Source: CBFFRJ01 sp051486985
GTDB lineage: Bacteria; Pseudomonadota; Gammaproteobacteria; Enterobacterales; Enterobacteriaceae
Length of the DNA: 64,000 bases
Assembly (NCBI RefSeq): GCF_051486985.1
Contig: NZ_JAHVDV010000001.1
Span: 124,001-188,000, forward strand
Direction: 5' to 3'
Part shown: piece after piece, positions 26,053-34,672 of the stretch
How positions within the stretch are numbered: position 1 is the first letter of the stretch
Layout of the letters: each line of letters starts with the position of its first letter
The notes under the pieces: generated by a model
The model's database searches: none
Told to the model about the DNA's origin: nothing
Seen by the model: only the letters and a program-made list of their open reading frames with translations
Translations under genes and position numbers: made by a program

Positions 26053-26106
26053 GGCGGCATCTCGTAAGAAGCGGCAATCCTCTGACTGCCGCTATAGAGA
26101 GGGGGA

Positions 26107-26916
26107 TTACTCGACCTTGAATGTCGCCCACACCGGCGCATGGTCAGAGGGTTTTTCCATACCACGGATGTCGTAGTCAATACCGGTTTCAATGCAACGT
26201 TCTGCCAGCGGCCCACTGGCCAGTAGTACGTCTATACGCAGGCCGCGGTTATCGTCAAAGCCTCTGGAGCGGTAGTCGAACCATGAGAAGCGTTCGTTAT
26301 TGTCCGGGTTAGCCGCGCGCCAGGTGTCCACCAGACCCCAATTGAGCAGTCGGTCCATCCATTCACGCTCCTCCGGCAGGAAGGAGCATTTGCCGGTACG
26401 CAGCCAGCGTTTGCGGCTCTCTTCGCCGATGCCGATATCCAAATCAGTGGGGCTGATATTAACGTCACCCATGATCAGCACCGGATTCTCTTTTTTCAGC
26501 TCTGTTTCCAGATAGTGTTGCAGGTTCTGGTAAAACTTCTCTTTAGCCGGAAATTTCACCGGATGGTCGCGACTTTCCCCCTGGGGGAAGTAACCATTAA
26601 TGACAGTAATATTTCCCAGCGGGGAGGGGATCTCCGCCATGATGATTCGACGCTGGGCTCCTTCGTCATCCTCCGGAAACCCACGACGCACGGAAACCGG
26701 CGTGGCCTTGGTCAACAATGCCACTCCATAATGCCCTTTTTGCCCGTGATAGAAGACGTTATAGCCGAGCCTGGCTACCTCTTCGAGCGGGAACATATCG
26801 TCGTGGACTTTCGTCTCCTGCAGGCCAATGACATCAGGTTGATGCTGCTCGACTATCGCTTCAAGTTGATGAGGACGGGCTCGCAGGCCGTTGATATTAA
26901 AAGAGACAAATTTCAT
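26107..26916 (-). CDS. xthA: Exonuclease III
   Basis: The product has 269 residues. It is an EEP-fold AP endonuclease with all catalytic blocks: FNINGLRARPHQLEAI, the metal-binding glutamate in GLQETKVHDD, the active site LIMGDVNISPTDLDIG and the terminal SDHAPVWATF, whose histidine activates water. It cuts DNA at abasic sites and removes 3' blocking groups. It is the first gene of a minus-strand run with ynjE and nudG. A 634-base region separates it from divergent astC. Confidence 0.97.
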   Translation of the reverse strand: MKFVSFNINGLRARPHQLEAIVEQHQPDVIGLQETKVHDDMFPLEEVARLGYNVFYHGQKGHYGVALLTKATPVSVRRGFPEDDEGAQRRIIMAEIPSPLGNITVINGYFPQGESRDHPVKFPAKEKFYQNLQHYLETELKKENPVLIMGDVNISPTDLDIGIGEESRKRWLRTGKCSFLPEEREWMDRLLNWGLVDTWRAANPDNNERFSWFDYRSRGFDDNRGLRIDVLLASGPLAERCIETGIDYDIRGMEKPSDHAPVWATFKVE

Positions 26917-27224
26917 GGTCGCCGCCAGAATGCAGAAAGAATGTGGCGGGGATGTTAGCAGAAAAGGAAAAAAAATGCCTGTGTGTTGTCCGTGCCGGTG
27001 GTATCACCACGGGTTAGTAGATGGTTGGCGTTAAAAATTAATTTACTGAATATGTCGAATACGAATATCGCTCCCGCCTGTTCACGCACATCGCCTCAGG
27101 GCAAACGAACCTGCAAGTCATTTATTACGCATAATGCTGTCCGGTCTTTGGTTTTTATGACCATTTAACTGAGCAGGCACGTACCCTTGCCATCTGAACC
27201 TTTGATGCCCGGCTAACCGCAAAC

Positions 27225-27241
27225 CGCACCCAAAATGGGCA
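27225..27241 (+). promoter_or_regulatory. Possible NtrC-binding site 1
   Basis: CGCACCCAAAATGGGCA matches about 9 of the 14 defined positions of the NtrC consensus TGCACCA-N3-TGGTGCA, with a strong left half. It lies about 220 bases upstream of the sigma-54 promoter. Confidence 0.45.
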
Positions 27242-27244
27242 GCC

Positions 27245-27261
27245 TGCTCCAGATCGATGCA
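27245..27261 (+). promoter_or_regulatory. Probable NtrC-binding site 2
   Basis: TGCTCCAGATCGATGCA matches 11 of 14 defined positions of the NtrC consensus. It sits 3 bases from site 1, an enhancer-like pair suited to cooperative binding. Confidence 0.55.
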
Positions 27262-27372
27262 GGGCCGCAATATTAATTTCGCTGATGATCACACTTCCAC
27301 AATTAATTTTTCTGATGCATAAATTTGCTCTTTTCCGCGGCTGTTAATCACTCCCGACTTCAATTATGCAAT

Positions 27373-27397
27373 TTTTATGCATTTTAAATGCATAAAA
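27373..27397 (+). repeat. 25-bp near-perfect palindrome in the astC control region
   Basis: The arms TTTTATGCATTT and AAATGCATAAAA are separated by one base. Further copies of TTATGCATTTTAA-like sequence lie at 27437-27451 and in shorter form at 27314-27330 and 27363-27371. They could be ArgR-type boxes (AT-rich, TGCAT halves), since ArgR activates astC in enterobacteria, but the half-site spacing is one base off the ARG box. Confidence 0.5.
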
Positions 27398-27458
27398 TGA
27401 GATCGTAACCTGTTGATATTTAGCTATTACGCTCCTTTTATGCATTTTAACCGCTAGC

Positions 27459-27474
27459 TGGCATGTCCTGTGCA
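27459..27474 (+). promoter_or_regulatory. Sigma-54 promoter of the ast operon
   Basis: TGGCATG-N4-GTGCA has the exact -24/-12 spacing of the sigma-54 consensus TGGCACG-N4-TTGCA, with one substitution in each box. It lies 76 bases upstream of the astC ATG. ast operons of E. coli and Salmonella are known to be NtrC/sigma-54 controlled. Confidence 0.85.
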
Positions 27475-27550
27475 ATATACATTTACAGCGTGAATGCTCA
27501 TATTTATTAACAAATCCACAACCAACCATTTACCGGAAGAAGAGGTCGCT

Positions 27551-28771
27551 ATGTCTCACTCAATTACGCGTGAAAATTTTGATGAATGGATGATGCCTGT
27601 TTACGCGCCAGCGCCTTTTATTCCCGTACGTGGTGAAGGCTCGCGTTTGTGGGATCAGCAGGGCACGGAGTATATCGATTTTGCCGGGGGGATTGCCGTG
27701 AATGCCCTGGGGCATGCGCATCCGGCATTGTGTCAGGCACTCAGCGATCAGGCCGCCCGGTTCTGGCATACCGGCAACGGCTACACCAACGAACCCGCGC
27801 TGCGGCTGGCAAAGCAGTTAATCGATGCGACCTTTGCTGAGCGCGTGTTTTTCTGCAACTCGGGAGCGGAGGCCAATGAAGCTGCGCTCAAACTGGCCCG
27901 TAAATATGCTCACGATAAGTTTGGTAGCCATAAAAGCGGTATTGTGGCCTTTAAAAATGCATTTCATGGTCGCACCCTTTTTACCGTCAGCACGGGAGGC
28001 CAACCGGCCTATTCGCAGGATTTTGCCCCCCTGCCGCCGGATATACAGCACGCCATCTACAACGACCTGGAGTCGGCCCGCTCGCTTATCAGCGACAGCA
28101 CCTGTGCTGTGATTGTGGAGCCGATGCAGGGGGAAGGGGGCGTCGTCCCTGCGACTAAGGCGTTTTTGCAGGGATTACGTGACCTGTGCGACCAGCATCA
28201 TGCGCTGCTGATTTTTGATGAGGTGCAAACCGGCGTCGGGCGCACGGGTGAACTCTACGCCTATATGCATTATGGTGTGACGCCGGATGTCCTGAGCACG
28301 GCGAAAGCGCTCGGTGGCGGCTTCCCGGTAGCGGCCATGCTGGCCACGGAAAACTGCGCCAGCGTAATGACTGTCGGCACCCACGGCACCACCTGGGGCG
28401 GTAACCCGTTAGGCGCTGCGGTGGCAGGCACGGTGCTGGGCATCGTCAACACCCGCGAGACGCTGGACGGCGTAAAACAGCGTAACCAGTGGTTTAACGA
28501 GCAGTTGCAGGCGATGAACAACCAACTGAAGTTGTTTCGCGACATTCGCGGAATGGGCCTTCTTATCGGCTGTGAACTGCACCCTGACTATGCTGGTAAA
28601 GCGAAAGCTATTTCTCAACTTGCTGCCGCCGAAGGGGTGATGGTGCTGATTGCGGGTGGCAACGTTGTGCGTTTCGCGCCAGCACTGAATATTACCCAGG
28701 ATGAAATCTCCCGTGGTCTTGACCGCTTCGCCACGGCCTGTGACACCTTCCTTAAGGGGTGCACATCATGA
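27551..28771 (+). CDS. astC: Succinylornithine transaminase
   Basis: The product has 406 residues starting MSHSITRENFDEWMMPVYAP at 27551, with GAGG upstream. The 19 codons before it are leader. It is a class III PLP aminotransferase with the cofactor-binding GAEANEAALKLAR, the DEVQTGVGRTG block and the Schiff-base lysine in LSTAKALGGGFPVA near residue 250. It converts succinylornithine to succinylglutamate semialdehyde, the third step of the AST pathway. It is the first gene of astCADBE. Its stop overlaps the astA start (ATGA). Confidence 0.97.
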   Translation: MSHSITRENFDEWMMPVYAPAPFIPVRGEGSRLWDQQGTEYIDFAGGIAVNALGHAHPALCQALSDQAARFWHTGNGYTNEPALRLAKQLIDATFAERVFFCNSGAEANEAALKLARKYAHDKFGSHKSGIVAFKNAFHGRTLFTVSTGGQPAYSQDFAPLPPDIQHAIYNDLESARSLISDSTCAVIVEPMQGEGGVVPATKAFLQGLRDLCDQHHALLIFDEVQTGVGRTGELYAYMHYGVTPDVLSTAKALGGGFPVAAMLATENCASVMTVGTHGTTWGGNPLGAAVAGTVLGIVNTRETLDGVKQRNQWFNEQLQAMNNQLKLFRDIRGMGLLIGCELHPDYAGKAKAISQLAAAEGVMVLIAGGNVVRFAPALNITQDEISRGLDRFATACDTFLKGCTS

Positions 28772-29802
28772 TGGTCATCCGTCCTGTTGAACGCAGCGAT
28801 TTGCCTGCACTGATGGCGCTCGCAGGCAAGACCGGTGGAGGGTTAACCTCTTTGCCGGTTGATGAGGCAACCCTTTCTGACCGTATTGAGCGGGCATTAA
28901 AGACCTGGCGCGGTGAATTACCAAAAGCCGATCAGGGGTACGTGTTTGTGCTCACGTCTACCGACACCGGGGAGGTGGCAGGAATATGCGCCATCGAAGT
29001 GGCTGTAGGACTTAACGAACCCTGGTACAACTACCGGGTCGGCACACTTGTCCACGCCTCGAAGGAGCTGAATGTTTACAACGCGTTACCCACGCTCTTT
29101 TTAAGTAACGATCACACTGGCAGCAGTGAGTTATGTACGCTTTTTCTGGATCCGGCGTGGCGCAAAGAGGGCAACGGCTATCTGCTTTCAAAATCCCGCT
29201 TTCTCTTCATGGCTGCATTTCGCGATCGCTTTAATGAAAAGGTAGTCGCAGAAATGCGCGGCGTTATCGATGAAACCGGTTTTTCACCTTTCTGGGACAG
29301 CCTCGGTAAACGTTTTTTCTCGATGGAATTCAGCCGTGCAGATTACCTTTGCGGGACCGGACAAAAGGCCTTTATCGCCGAGTTGATGCCTAAACATCCT
29401 ATTTATACCGATTTTCTCTCTGCCGATGCGCAGGCGGTGATTGGTCAGGTCCATCCACAAACCGCTCCCGCCCGAGCCGTCCTCGAAAAAGAGGGGTTCC
29501 GCTATTGTAACTATGTTGACATCTTTGACGGTGGCCCAACGCTTGAATGCGATATCGACAGCGTCAGGGCGGTTCGTAAAAGTCGCCTTGTCGAAGTGGT
29601 CGAAGGAGATTGTGCTGCCGGTGAATGGCCTGCCTGCCTCGTATCCAACGAGCAGTACCACCAGTTCAGGGCCATGCTTATTCATGTGGATCCCCATACC
29701 GAGCGGCTGGTACTGAACGCCGCGCAATGTGACGCCCTGCAATGCAGAGCTGGCGACTTCGTACGTCTGGTGCGCCTGTGCGCCGAGGAGAAAAAATCAT
29801 GA
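28768..29802 (+). CDS. astA: Arginine N-succinyltransferase
   Basis: The product has 344 residues starting MMVIRPVERSDLPALM at 28768, within the astC stop. It has an acetyltransferase-like N-terminal fold, and highly conserved blocks include GLTSLPVDEATL, WYNYRVGTLVHAS, LFLSNDHTGSSELCTLFLD and IGQVHPQTAPARA. It transfers succinyl from succinyl-CoA to arginine, the entry step of the pathway. Translational coupling by ATGA on both sides supports stoichiometric expression with astC and astD. Confidence 0.96.
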   Translation: MMVIRPVERSDLPALMALAGKTGGGLTSLPVDEATLSDRIERALKTWRGELPKADQGYVFVLTSTDTGEVAGICAIEVAVGLNEPWYNYRVGTLVHASKELNVYNALPTLFLSNDHTGSSELCTLFLDPAWRKEGNGYLLSKSRFLFMAAFRDRFNEKVVAEMRGVIDETGFSPFWDSLGKRFFSMEFSRADYLCGTGQKAFIAELMPKHPIYTDFLSADAQAVIGQVHPQTAPARAVLEKEGFRYCNYVDIFDGGPTLECDIDSVRAVRKSRLVEVVEGDCAAGEWPACLVSNEQYHQFRAMLIHVDPHTERLVLNAAQCDALQCRAGDFVRLVRLCAEEKKS

Positions 29803-31277
29803 ACCAATGGATCAATGGCGAATGGGTTGCCGGCCAGGGCGGGCAGCGGGTCAAAACTAACCCCGTAACTCAAGAGGTGTTGTGGCATGGGTGCGATGCC
29901 GACGCTGACCAGGTTGCGGCCGCGTATCAGGCGGCCCGTGCGGCATTCCCGACATGGGCAAAAGGCGAGTTTACCCAGCGCCAACGTATTGTTGAGAAAT
30001 TTGCAGCGTTACTGGAAACCAACAAAGCCGCTCTTGGCGAAGTGATTGCGCGCGAAACCGGCAAACCTCGTTGGGAGGCGGCCACCGAAGTGGCGGCGAT
30101 GATCAACAAAGCGGCCATCTCGGTGAAGGCATATCATGCCCGCACCGGGGCGCATCACACCGAGATGCCGGACGGAGCGGCTACCCTGCGCCACCGTCCT
30201 CATGGCGTACTCGCCGTGTTTGGCCCCTACAATTTTCCAGGCCATCTGCCCAATGGACACATTATCCCCGCACTGCTTGCCGGTAACACGCTCATCTTCA
30301 AGCCGAGCGAGTTAACCCCCTGGACCGGCGAAAGCGTGATGAAATTATGGGAGCAAGCGGGTCTGCCCGCAGGCGTCATCAACCTGGTACAGGGCGGGCG
30401 GGAGACCGGTCAGGCACTGAGCACTCTGCCGGGTCTGGATGGTTTACTGTTCACCGGCAGTGCCGCAACGGGATACCAGCTGCATCGCCAGCTGGCGGGG
30501 CAGCCGGAAAAAATTCTCGCGCTGGAGATGGGGGGGAATAATCCCCTGATCGTGGATGATCCTGCTGACATCGACGCGGCGGTACACCTGACTATACAGT
30601 CCGCCTTTATCACAGCCGGGCAGCGGTGTACCTGCGCACGTCGGTTACTGGTCAAACGGGGGGAGGCCGGAGATGCCTTTCTTGCCCGCCTGACGGCATT
30701 ATCAGCCAGACTGACCCCCGGAAACTGGAATGCCGACCCCCAGCCGTTTTTGGGAGGCTTAATTTCCGAGCAGGCAGCCCTGCACGTCCATGAAGCCTGG
30801 CAGGCGCATGTGAACCGAGGCGGGAAAACCTTACTGGAGCCGCGTTTAGTAGAGGCCGGCACCTCACTGCTAACGCCTGGCATTATTGATACGACCGGGG
30901 TCAGCGATGTACCTGATGAAGAGGTGTTCGGACCTTTACTTTGCGTCTGGCGGTATGACGATTTTGATGACGCAATAGCACGCGCAAACGAGACGCGCTA
31001 TGGGCTTGCCTGCGGGCTGATCTCCCCGGACCGGGCACGTTTTGAACAACTGCTGCTTGAAGCACGGGCGGGAATTGTAAACTGGAATAAACCGCTAACC
31101 GGTGCCGCCAGCACCGCACCCTTTGGCGGAACAGGGGCCTCCGGCAACCATCGCCCCAGTGCCTGGTATGCGGCAGACTATTGCGCATGGCCGATGGCAA
31201 GCCTGGAGACGCCAGATCTGGTGCTACCGACAACGCTCAGCCCAGGGCTTGATTTTACGTCGGAGAACGAACGATGA
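29799..31277 (+). CDS. astD: Succinylglutamate semialdehyde dehydrogenase
   Basis: The product has 492 residues starting MNQWINGEWVAGQGG at 29799; earlier codons overlap astA. It is an NAD-dependent aldehyde dehydrogenase with the proton-acceptor glutamate in LALEMGGNNPLIV, the nucleophilic cysteine in TAGQRCTCARRL and the cofactor site FTGSAATGYQL. It oxidises succinylglutamate semialdehyde to succinylglutamate, the fourth step. ATGA overlaps join it to astA upstream and astB downstream. Confidence 0.96.
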   Translation: MNQWINGEWVAGQGGQRVKTNPVTQEVLWHGCDADADQVAAAYQAARAAFPTWAKGEFTQRQRIVEKFAALLETNKAALGEVIARETGKPRWEAATEVAAMINKAAISVKAYHARTGAHHTEMPDGAATLRHRPHGVLAVFGPYNFPGHLPNGHIIPALLAGNTLIFKPSELTPWTGESVMKLWEQAGLPAGVINLVQGGRETGQALSTLPGLDGLLFTGSAATGYQLHRQLAGQPEKILALEMGGNNPLIVDDPADIDAAVHLTIQSAFITAGQRCTCARRLLVKRGEAGDAFLARLTALSARLTPGNWNADPQPFLGGLISEQAALHVHEAWQAHVNRGGKTLLEPRLVEAGTSLLTPGIIDTTGVSDVPDEEVFGPLLCVWRYDDFDDAIARANETRYGLACGLISPDRARFEQLLLEARAGIVNWNKPLTGAASTAPFGGTGASGNHRPSAWYAADYCAWPMASLETPDLVLPTTLSPGLDFTSENER

Positions 31278-32599
31278 AAGCGCGGGAGGTCAATTTTGAC
31301 GGTCTGGTGGGACCGACGCATCACTATGCCGGGCTGTCGTTTGGTAATGAGGCATCGACGAAACACCGGGATCGACTTTCTAATCCACGACTGGCGGCCA
31401 GACAGGGCCTGCTGAAAATGAAAGCGCTCTCCGACGCCGGTTTTGCGCAGGCGGTGATCCCGCCCCAGGAGCGCCCGCATCTGCCTGTTTTACGCCAGTT
31501 AGGCTTCAGCGGAAGCGATGAGCAGATAATCGGGCGAGTGGCAACGCAGGCCCCGCGTCTACTTTCCGCCGTCAGCTCCGCTTCCGCAATGTGGGTCGCC
31601 AACGCGGCAACCGTCTGCCCTTCCGCGGATTCGCTGGACGGGAAAGTGCATCTGACCGTGGCTAACCTGAACAACAAGTTTCATCGTGCGATTGAAGCGC
31701 CCACGACCGAAGCAGTACTGCGGGCGATATTTCGTGATGAAAATACCTTTGCCGTACATGCCGCGTTGCCGCAGGTGGCGATGCTGGGGGATGAAGGGGC
31801 GGCAAACCATAACCGGTTTGGCGGTCAGTACGGTGAACCGGGTGTTCAGATGTTTGTCTATGGCCGGGAAGAGGGGGGAAGCACGGCACCGGCGCGCTAT
31901 CCCGCACGTCAGACGCTGGAAGCCAGCCAGGCCGTCGCGCGGCTAAATCAGGTTAATCCCCGTCAGGCCGTCTTTGCCATGCAAAACCCGGCGGTCATCG
32001 ATCAGGGCGTATTTCACAATGACGTCATTGCTGTCTCTAACCATCAGTTGCTCTTTTGCCATCAACATGCTTTTGTGCAGCAATCCGGCTTACTGGCAAA
32101 TTTGCGTGCGCGGGTGCCCGGATTTATGGCCCTTGAAGTGCCGAATGCAGAGGTTTCGGTCGCCGATGCGGTACAAACCTACCTCTTCAATAGCCAGCTA
32201 CTCAGCCGGGATGATGGCAGCATGATACTGGTGCTGCCTCAGGAGTCCCATGACCACCCTGGCGTGTGGCGTTACCTGTGTAAACTGCTGGAGCAGGAGA
32301 ATCCTGTTAGCGAGCTCAAGGTGTTTGATTTAAGGGAGAGCATGGCTAACGGGGGCGGCCCGGCGTGTTTACGTCTGAGAGTGGTGCTCACTGAGGCGGA
32401 ACTGCAGGCGGTAAACCCGGCGGTTATCCTGAATGAAGATCTCTTCCATGCACTGAATAACTGGATTGACCGCTACTATCGGGACCAGTTGCGGCAGTCG
32501 GATCTGGCGGATCCTTTGCTGTTACGCGAAGGGCGGGAAGCACTGGATGCCCTGACCCGGATCTTGCGGCTGGGTTCCGTGTATCCCTTCCAGTTATAA
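31274..32599 (+). CDS. astB: N-succinylarginine dihydrolase
   Basis: The product has 441 residues (E. coli 447). It is an arginine-deiminase-fold (pentein) enzyme. It begins MKAREVNFDGLVGPTHHYAGLS and ends with the nucleophilic cysteine block NGGGPACLRLRVVL near residue 363. It removes two ammonia and CO2 from succinylarginine to give succinylornithine, the second step. It overlaps the astD stop by four bases. Eleven bases with GGAGG separate it from astE. Confidence 0.96.
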   Translation: MKAREVNFDGLVGPTHHYAGLSFGNEASTKHRDRLSNPRLAARQGLLKMKALSDAGFAQAVIPPQERPHLPVLRQLGFSGSDEQIIGRVATQAPRLLSAVSSASAMWVANAATVCPSADSLDGKVHLTVANLNNKFHRAIEAPTTEAVLRAIFRDENTFAVHAALPQVAMLGDEGAANHNRFGGQYGEPGVQMFVYGREEGGSTAPARYPARQTLEASQAVARLNQVNPRQAVFAMQNPAVIDQGVFHNDVIAVSNHQLLFCHQHAFVQQSGLLANLRARVPGFMALEVPNAEVSVADAVQTYLFNSQLLSRDDGSMILVLPQESHDHPGVWRYLCKLLEQENPVSELKVFDLRESMANGGGPACLRLRVVLTEAELQAVNPAVILNEDLFHALNNWIDRYYRDQLRQSDLADPLLLREGREALDALTRILRLGSVYPFQL

Positions 32600-32610
32600 C
32601 CGGAGGTCTT

Positions 32611-33576
32611 ATGGATAATTTTCTTGCAATGACACTGTCGGGTGATATGCCGCGTAAAACCGCAGGCGAAGCGGCAGGATTCCATTGGTTATGGCACGAG
32701 CAGGGGATACTGGAACTCATTCCCGCCGAGCCAGCACAACGCGCTCTGGTTCTCTCATGTGCTGTTCACGGTAACGAGACCGCTCCTGTTGAAATGGTGG
32801 ATGCCCTGCTGGAGAGGCTGCTGAACGGGACCCTAAAGCTGCGCTGGCGGTTACTGGTGATTATCGGTAATCCGCAGGCGCTGGCACGCAATAAGCGTTA
32901 TCAGCATAGCGATCTTAATCGCATGTTTGGCGGGCGCTGGCAGCAGTTTGCCGCCAGTGATGAAACGATACGTGCCGCACAACTGGAACGTGCCGTGACC
33001 CATTTTTTTAGTGAAAGCGATGAGGAGCGCTGGCATCTGGATATGCATACGGCCATCCGGGAATCATTACATGTGCGATTCGGAGTCTTACCAGCACGCC
33101 CGGAACCCTGGGATGAACGGTTTCTTCAGTGGCTGGAGGATGCCGGTCTGGAAGCGCTGGTCTTTCATCAGACACCTGCCGGCACTTTCACCCATTACAC
33201 CTGTGAACAGTTCGGCGGGCAGGCCTGTACCCTTGAGCTGGGCAAAGCACTGCCGTTTGGGGCCAACGATCTGAGCCAGTTTTCGCGTACGGCCGAGGCG
33301 CTGGCGGCACTGATTGGCGGCGATACACTACCAGAGCGTGAGTCACCTGCGCTTCGTTACCGCGTGGTACAGCAACTTACACGGCATACTGAGGCGTTTG
33401 TCCTGCATCTCTCGCCCGAGACGCCAAACTTCACGGCGATTGGGCAGGGCACGCTGTTGGCCGAAGACAGTGGCGAGCGTTATGTTGTGCAGCGGGAACA
33501 GGAATACATTCTTTTTCCAAATCCAAATGTAGCGCGAGGGATGAGAGCGGGTCTCTTGCTGGAACGTATCAATTAA
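32611..33576 (+). CDS. astE: Succinylglutamate desuccinylase
   Basis: The product has 321 residues. It is a zinc carboxypeptidase-like enzyme of the AstE/aspartoacylase family. Zinc ligands are in AVHGNETAPVEM (His, Glu) and WHLDMHTAIR (His), and the family arginine-asparagine pair is in SDLNRMFGG. It hydrolyses succinylglutamate to succinate and glutamate, completing arginine catabolism. It is the last gene of the operon, followed within seven bases by a terminator hairpin. Confidence 0.95.
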   Translation: MDNFLAMTLSGDMPRKTAGEAAGFHWLWHEQGILELIPAEPAQRALVLSCAVHGNETAPVEMVDALLERLLNGTLKLRWRLLVIIGNPQALARNKRYQHSDLNRMFGGRWQQFAASDETIRAAQLERAVTHFFSESDEERWHLDMHTAIRESLHVRFGVLPARPEPWDERFLQWLEDAGLEALVFHQTPAGTFTHYTCEQFGGQACTLELGKALPFGANDLSQFSRTAEALAALIGGDTLPERESPALRYRVVQQLTRHTEAFVLHLSPETPNFTAIGQGTLLAEDSGERYVVQREQEYILFPNPNVARGMRAGLLLERIN

Positions 33577-33582
33577 GGTAAT

Positions 33583-33610
33583 GCCCCGGATGACCGGGGC
33601 TAAATTATTT
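33583..33610 (+). terminator. ast operon terminator
   Basis: GCCCCGG (33583-33589) pairs with CCGGGGC (33594-33600) around ATGA. TAAATTATTTC, a moderately U-rich tail, follows. Confidence 0.75.
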
Positions 33611-33775
33611 CTTCGGCAAGTGCAGATTAATCCTGGTAAATTGATTTATTTATAATCGATATTGATTTAGAATCTCCATCATTCCTTTTAAAATCATCGA
33701 TTTGTGTATTTTATTTTCCACTCTCCATGATTTATTCATATTTCCTCCACAATCGGCGAAAAAATGTTTTTTACA

Positions 33776-33790
33776 CTTTCATTGTTTTAC
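33776..33790 (-). promoter_or_regulatory. CpxR-like box upstream of spy
   Basis: On the minus strand GTAAAACAATGAAAG fits the CpxR consensus GTAAA-N5-GTAAA with the right spacing; the second half has two differences. It lies about 95 bases before the spy start. E. coli spy is strongly Cpx- and Bae-controlled. The rest of the 309 bases between astE and spy is AT-rich, with no gene seen. Confidence 0.55.
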
Positions 33791-33885
33791 TGATGCTCTA
33801 ATTTATTGACGCTGAAGGGGCTAAAGTGAATATCGTTAATCCGGCACTCGCCGCATAAATAAACATGAATATAAGGAATCACATT

Positions 33886-34356
33886 ATGCGTAAACTGACC
33901 GCTCTGTTTGTTGCTTCTACCCTGGCGTTTGGCGCAGCGAATATCGCTCATGCTGCAGATACGGCTGCCACGGCCACAGACAGCAAGCCAATGATGCACC
34001 ATAAAGGCCCACGAGGTCCTCACCATGACATGATGTTCCAGGGGCTGAACCTGACTGATGCGCAAAAAGAGCAAATCCGCGAAATCAGAAAAACGGAGCG
34101 CGAGAAGATGCAACAGGATCGCCGCAGCATGCACGAACTGATTGCCAGCGATACCTTCGACAAAGCAAAAGCTGAAGCGCAGATTGCCAAAATGGATGAG
34201 CAGCGTAAGGCCCATATGCTGGCGCATCTGGAAACACAGAACAAGATTTACAATGTGTTAACGCCGGAACAGAAAAAGCAGTTTAATGCCAATTTTGAGA
34301 AGCGTCTGACAGAACGCGCGGCCCCGGAAGGTAAAATGCCTGAATCTGCCGAGTAA
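33886..34356 (+). CDS. spy: Spy, periplasmic ATP-independent chaperone
   Basis: The product has 156 residues starting MRKLTALFVASTLAFGA at 33886. The signal peptide is cleaved after ANIAHA. The mature part is helical and highly charged, with the family repeat LTDAQKEQIREIRK near residue 55 and LTPEQKKQFNANFEKRL near the end, the LTxxQ motif pair of the CpxP/Spy family. It forms a cradle-shaped dimer that protects unfolded periplasmic proteins under envelope stress. A low-complexity, histidine- and methionine-rich stretch (MMHHKGPRGPHHDMM) lies near residue 36. Confidence 0.95.
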   Translation: MRKLTALFVASTLAFGAANIAHAADTAATATDSKPMMHHKGPRGPHHDMMFQGLNLTDAQKEQIREIRKTEREKMQQDRRSMHELIASDTFDKAKAEAQIAKMDEQRKAHMLAHLETQNKIYNVLTPEQKKQFNANFEKRLTERAAPEGKMPESAE

Positions 34357-34375
34357 CTCCGCAGCCCTTATCAAG

Positions 34376-34442
34376 ACCGCCGGACCTGTCCACAGCACGC
34401 CTTAGCGTTGTGGCCAGACCCGGCGGTTTTTTCTTTCGCTCC
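34376..34442 (+). terminator. spy terminator (long bipartite hairpin)
   Basis: ACCGCCGG (34376-34383) pairs with CCGGCGGT (34430-34437), closing a large loop that itself contains the inverted repeat CCACA/TGTGG. TTTTTT follows. Confidence 0.75.
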
Positions 34443-34637
34443 CCTCTTGTCAGCCGCCCCCAGCGCGGTATTCTCCTTAAGCCAGTCTTCAACGTATTTT
34501 CTAGCTATTTAAACGTTAATATTTTTTTACATGTCGACTCGCGACATGATTAAGGAAATGCCTTTTCCCTGCCGATAACGCGTTTACAGCAGGGTGGGTG
34601 ATAGCAAACAGCAATGCACGCTGCCTGCAGAAGCAGC

Positions 34638-34658
34638 GGCGCAGAAGGTTTCTGCGCC
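34638..34658 (+). promoter_or_regulatory. Stable hairpin just upstream of the ves ribosome site
   Basis: GGCGCAGAA (34638-34646) pairs with TTCTGCGCC (34650-34658). It ends four bases before the AGGAG of ves. It could be a terminator for an upstream transcript or a leader structure affecting ves translation. The rest of 34443-34637 shows no gene. Confidence 0.4.
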
Positions 34659-34672
34659 TTTCAGGAGTGACA

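Larger units (their letters stand above)
26917..27550. other. xthA-astC intergenic control region
   Basis: The 634 bases without a gene hold the nitrogen-regulated control of the ast operon. Two NtrC-like sites lie at 27225-27261, A+T-rich ATGCAT repeats at 27312-27450, a sigma-54 promoter at 27459-27474, then a 76-base leader to astC. The part from 26917 to 27200 should include the xthA promoter but shows nothing I can assign. Confidence 0.7.

Noticed and set aside
26983..27168. 61-codon frame between xthA and astC
   Set aside because: It has poor start context and no protein-like composition, and it lies in an established control region.
27312..27451. ATGCAT repeats upstream of astC considered as a CRISPR-like or mobile repeat
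   Set aside because: The copies are short, irregularly spaced and palindromic, with no spacers. A regulatory role is more likely.
30410..30883. 157-codon frame antisense to astD
   Set aside because: It is a by-product of GC-rich codon positions in astD.
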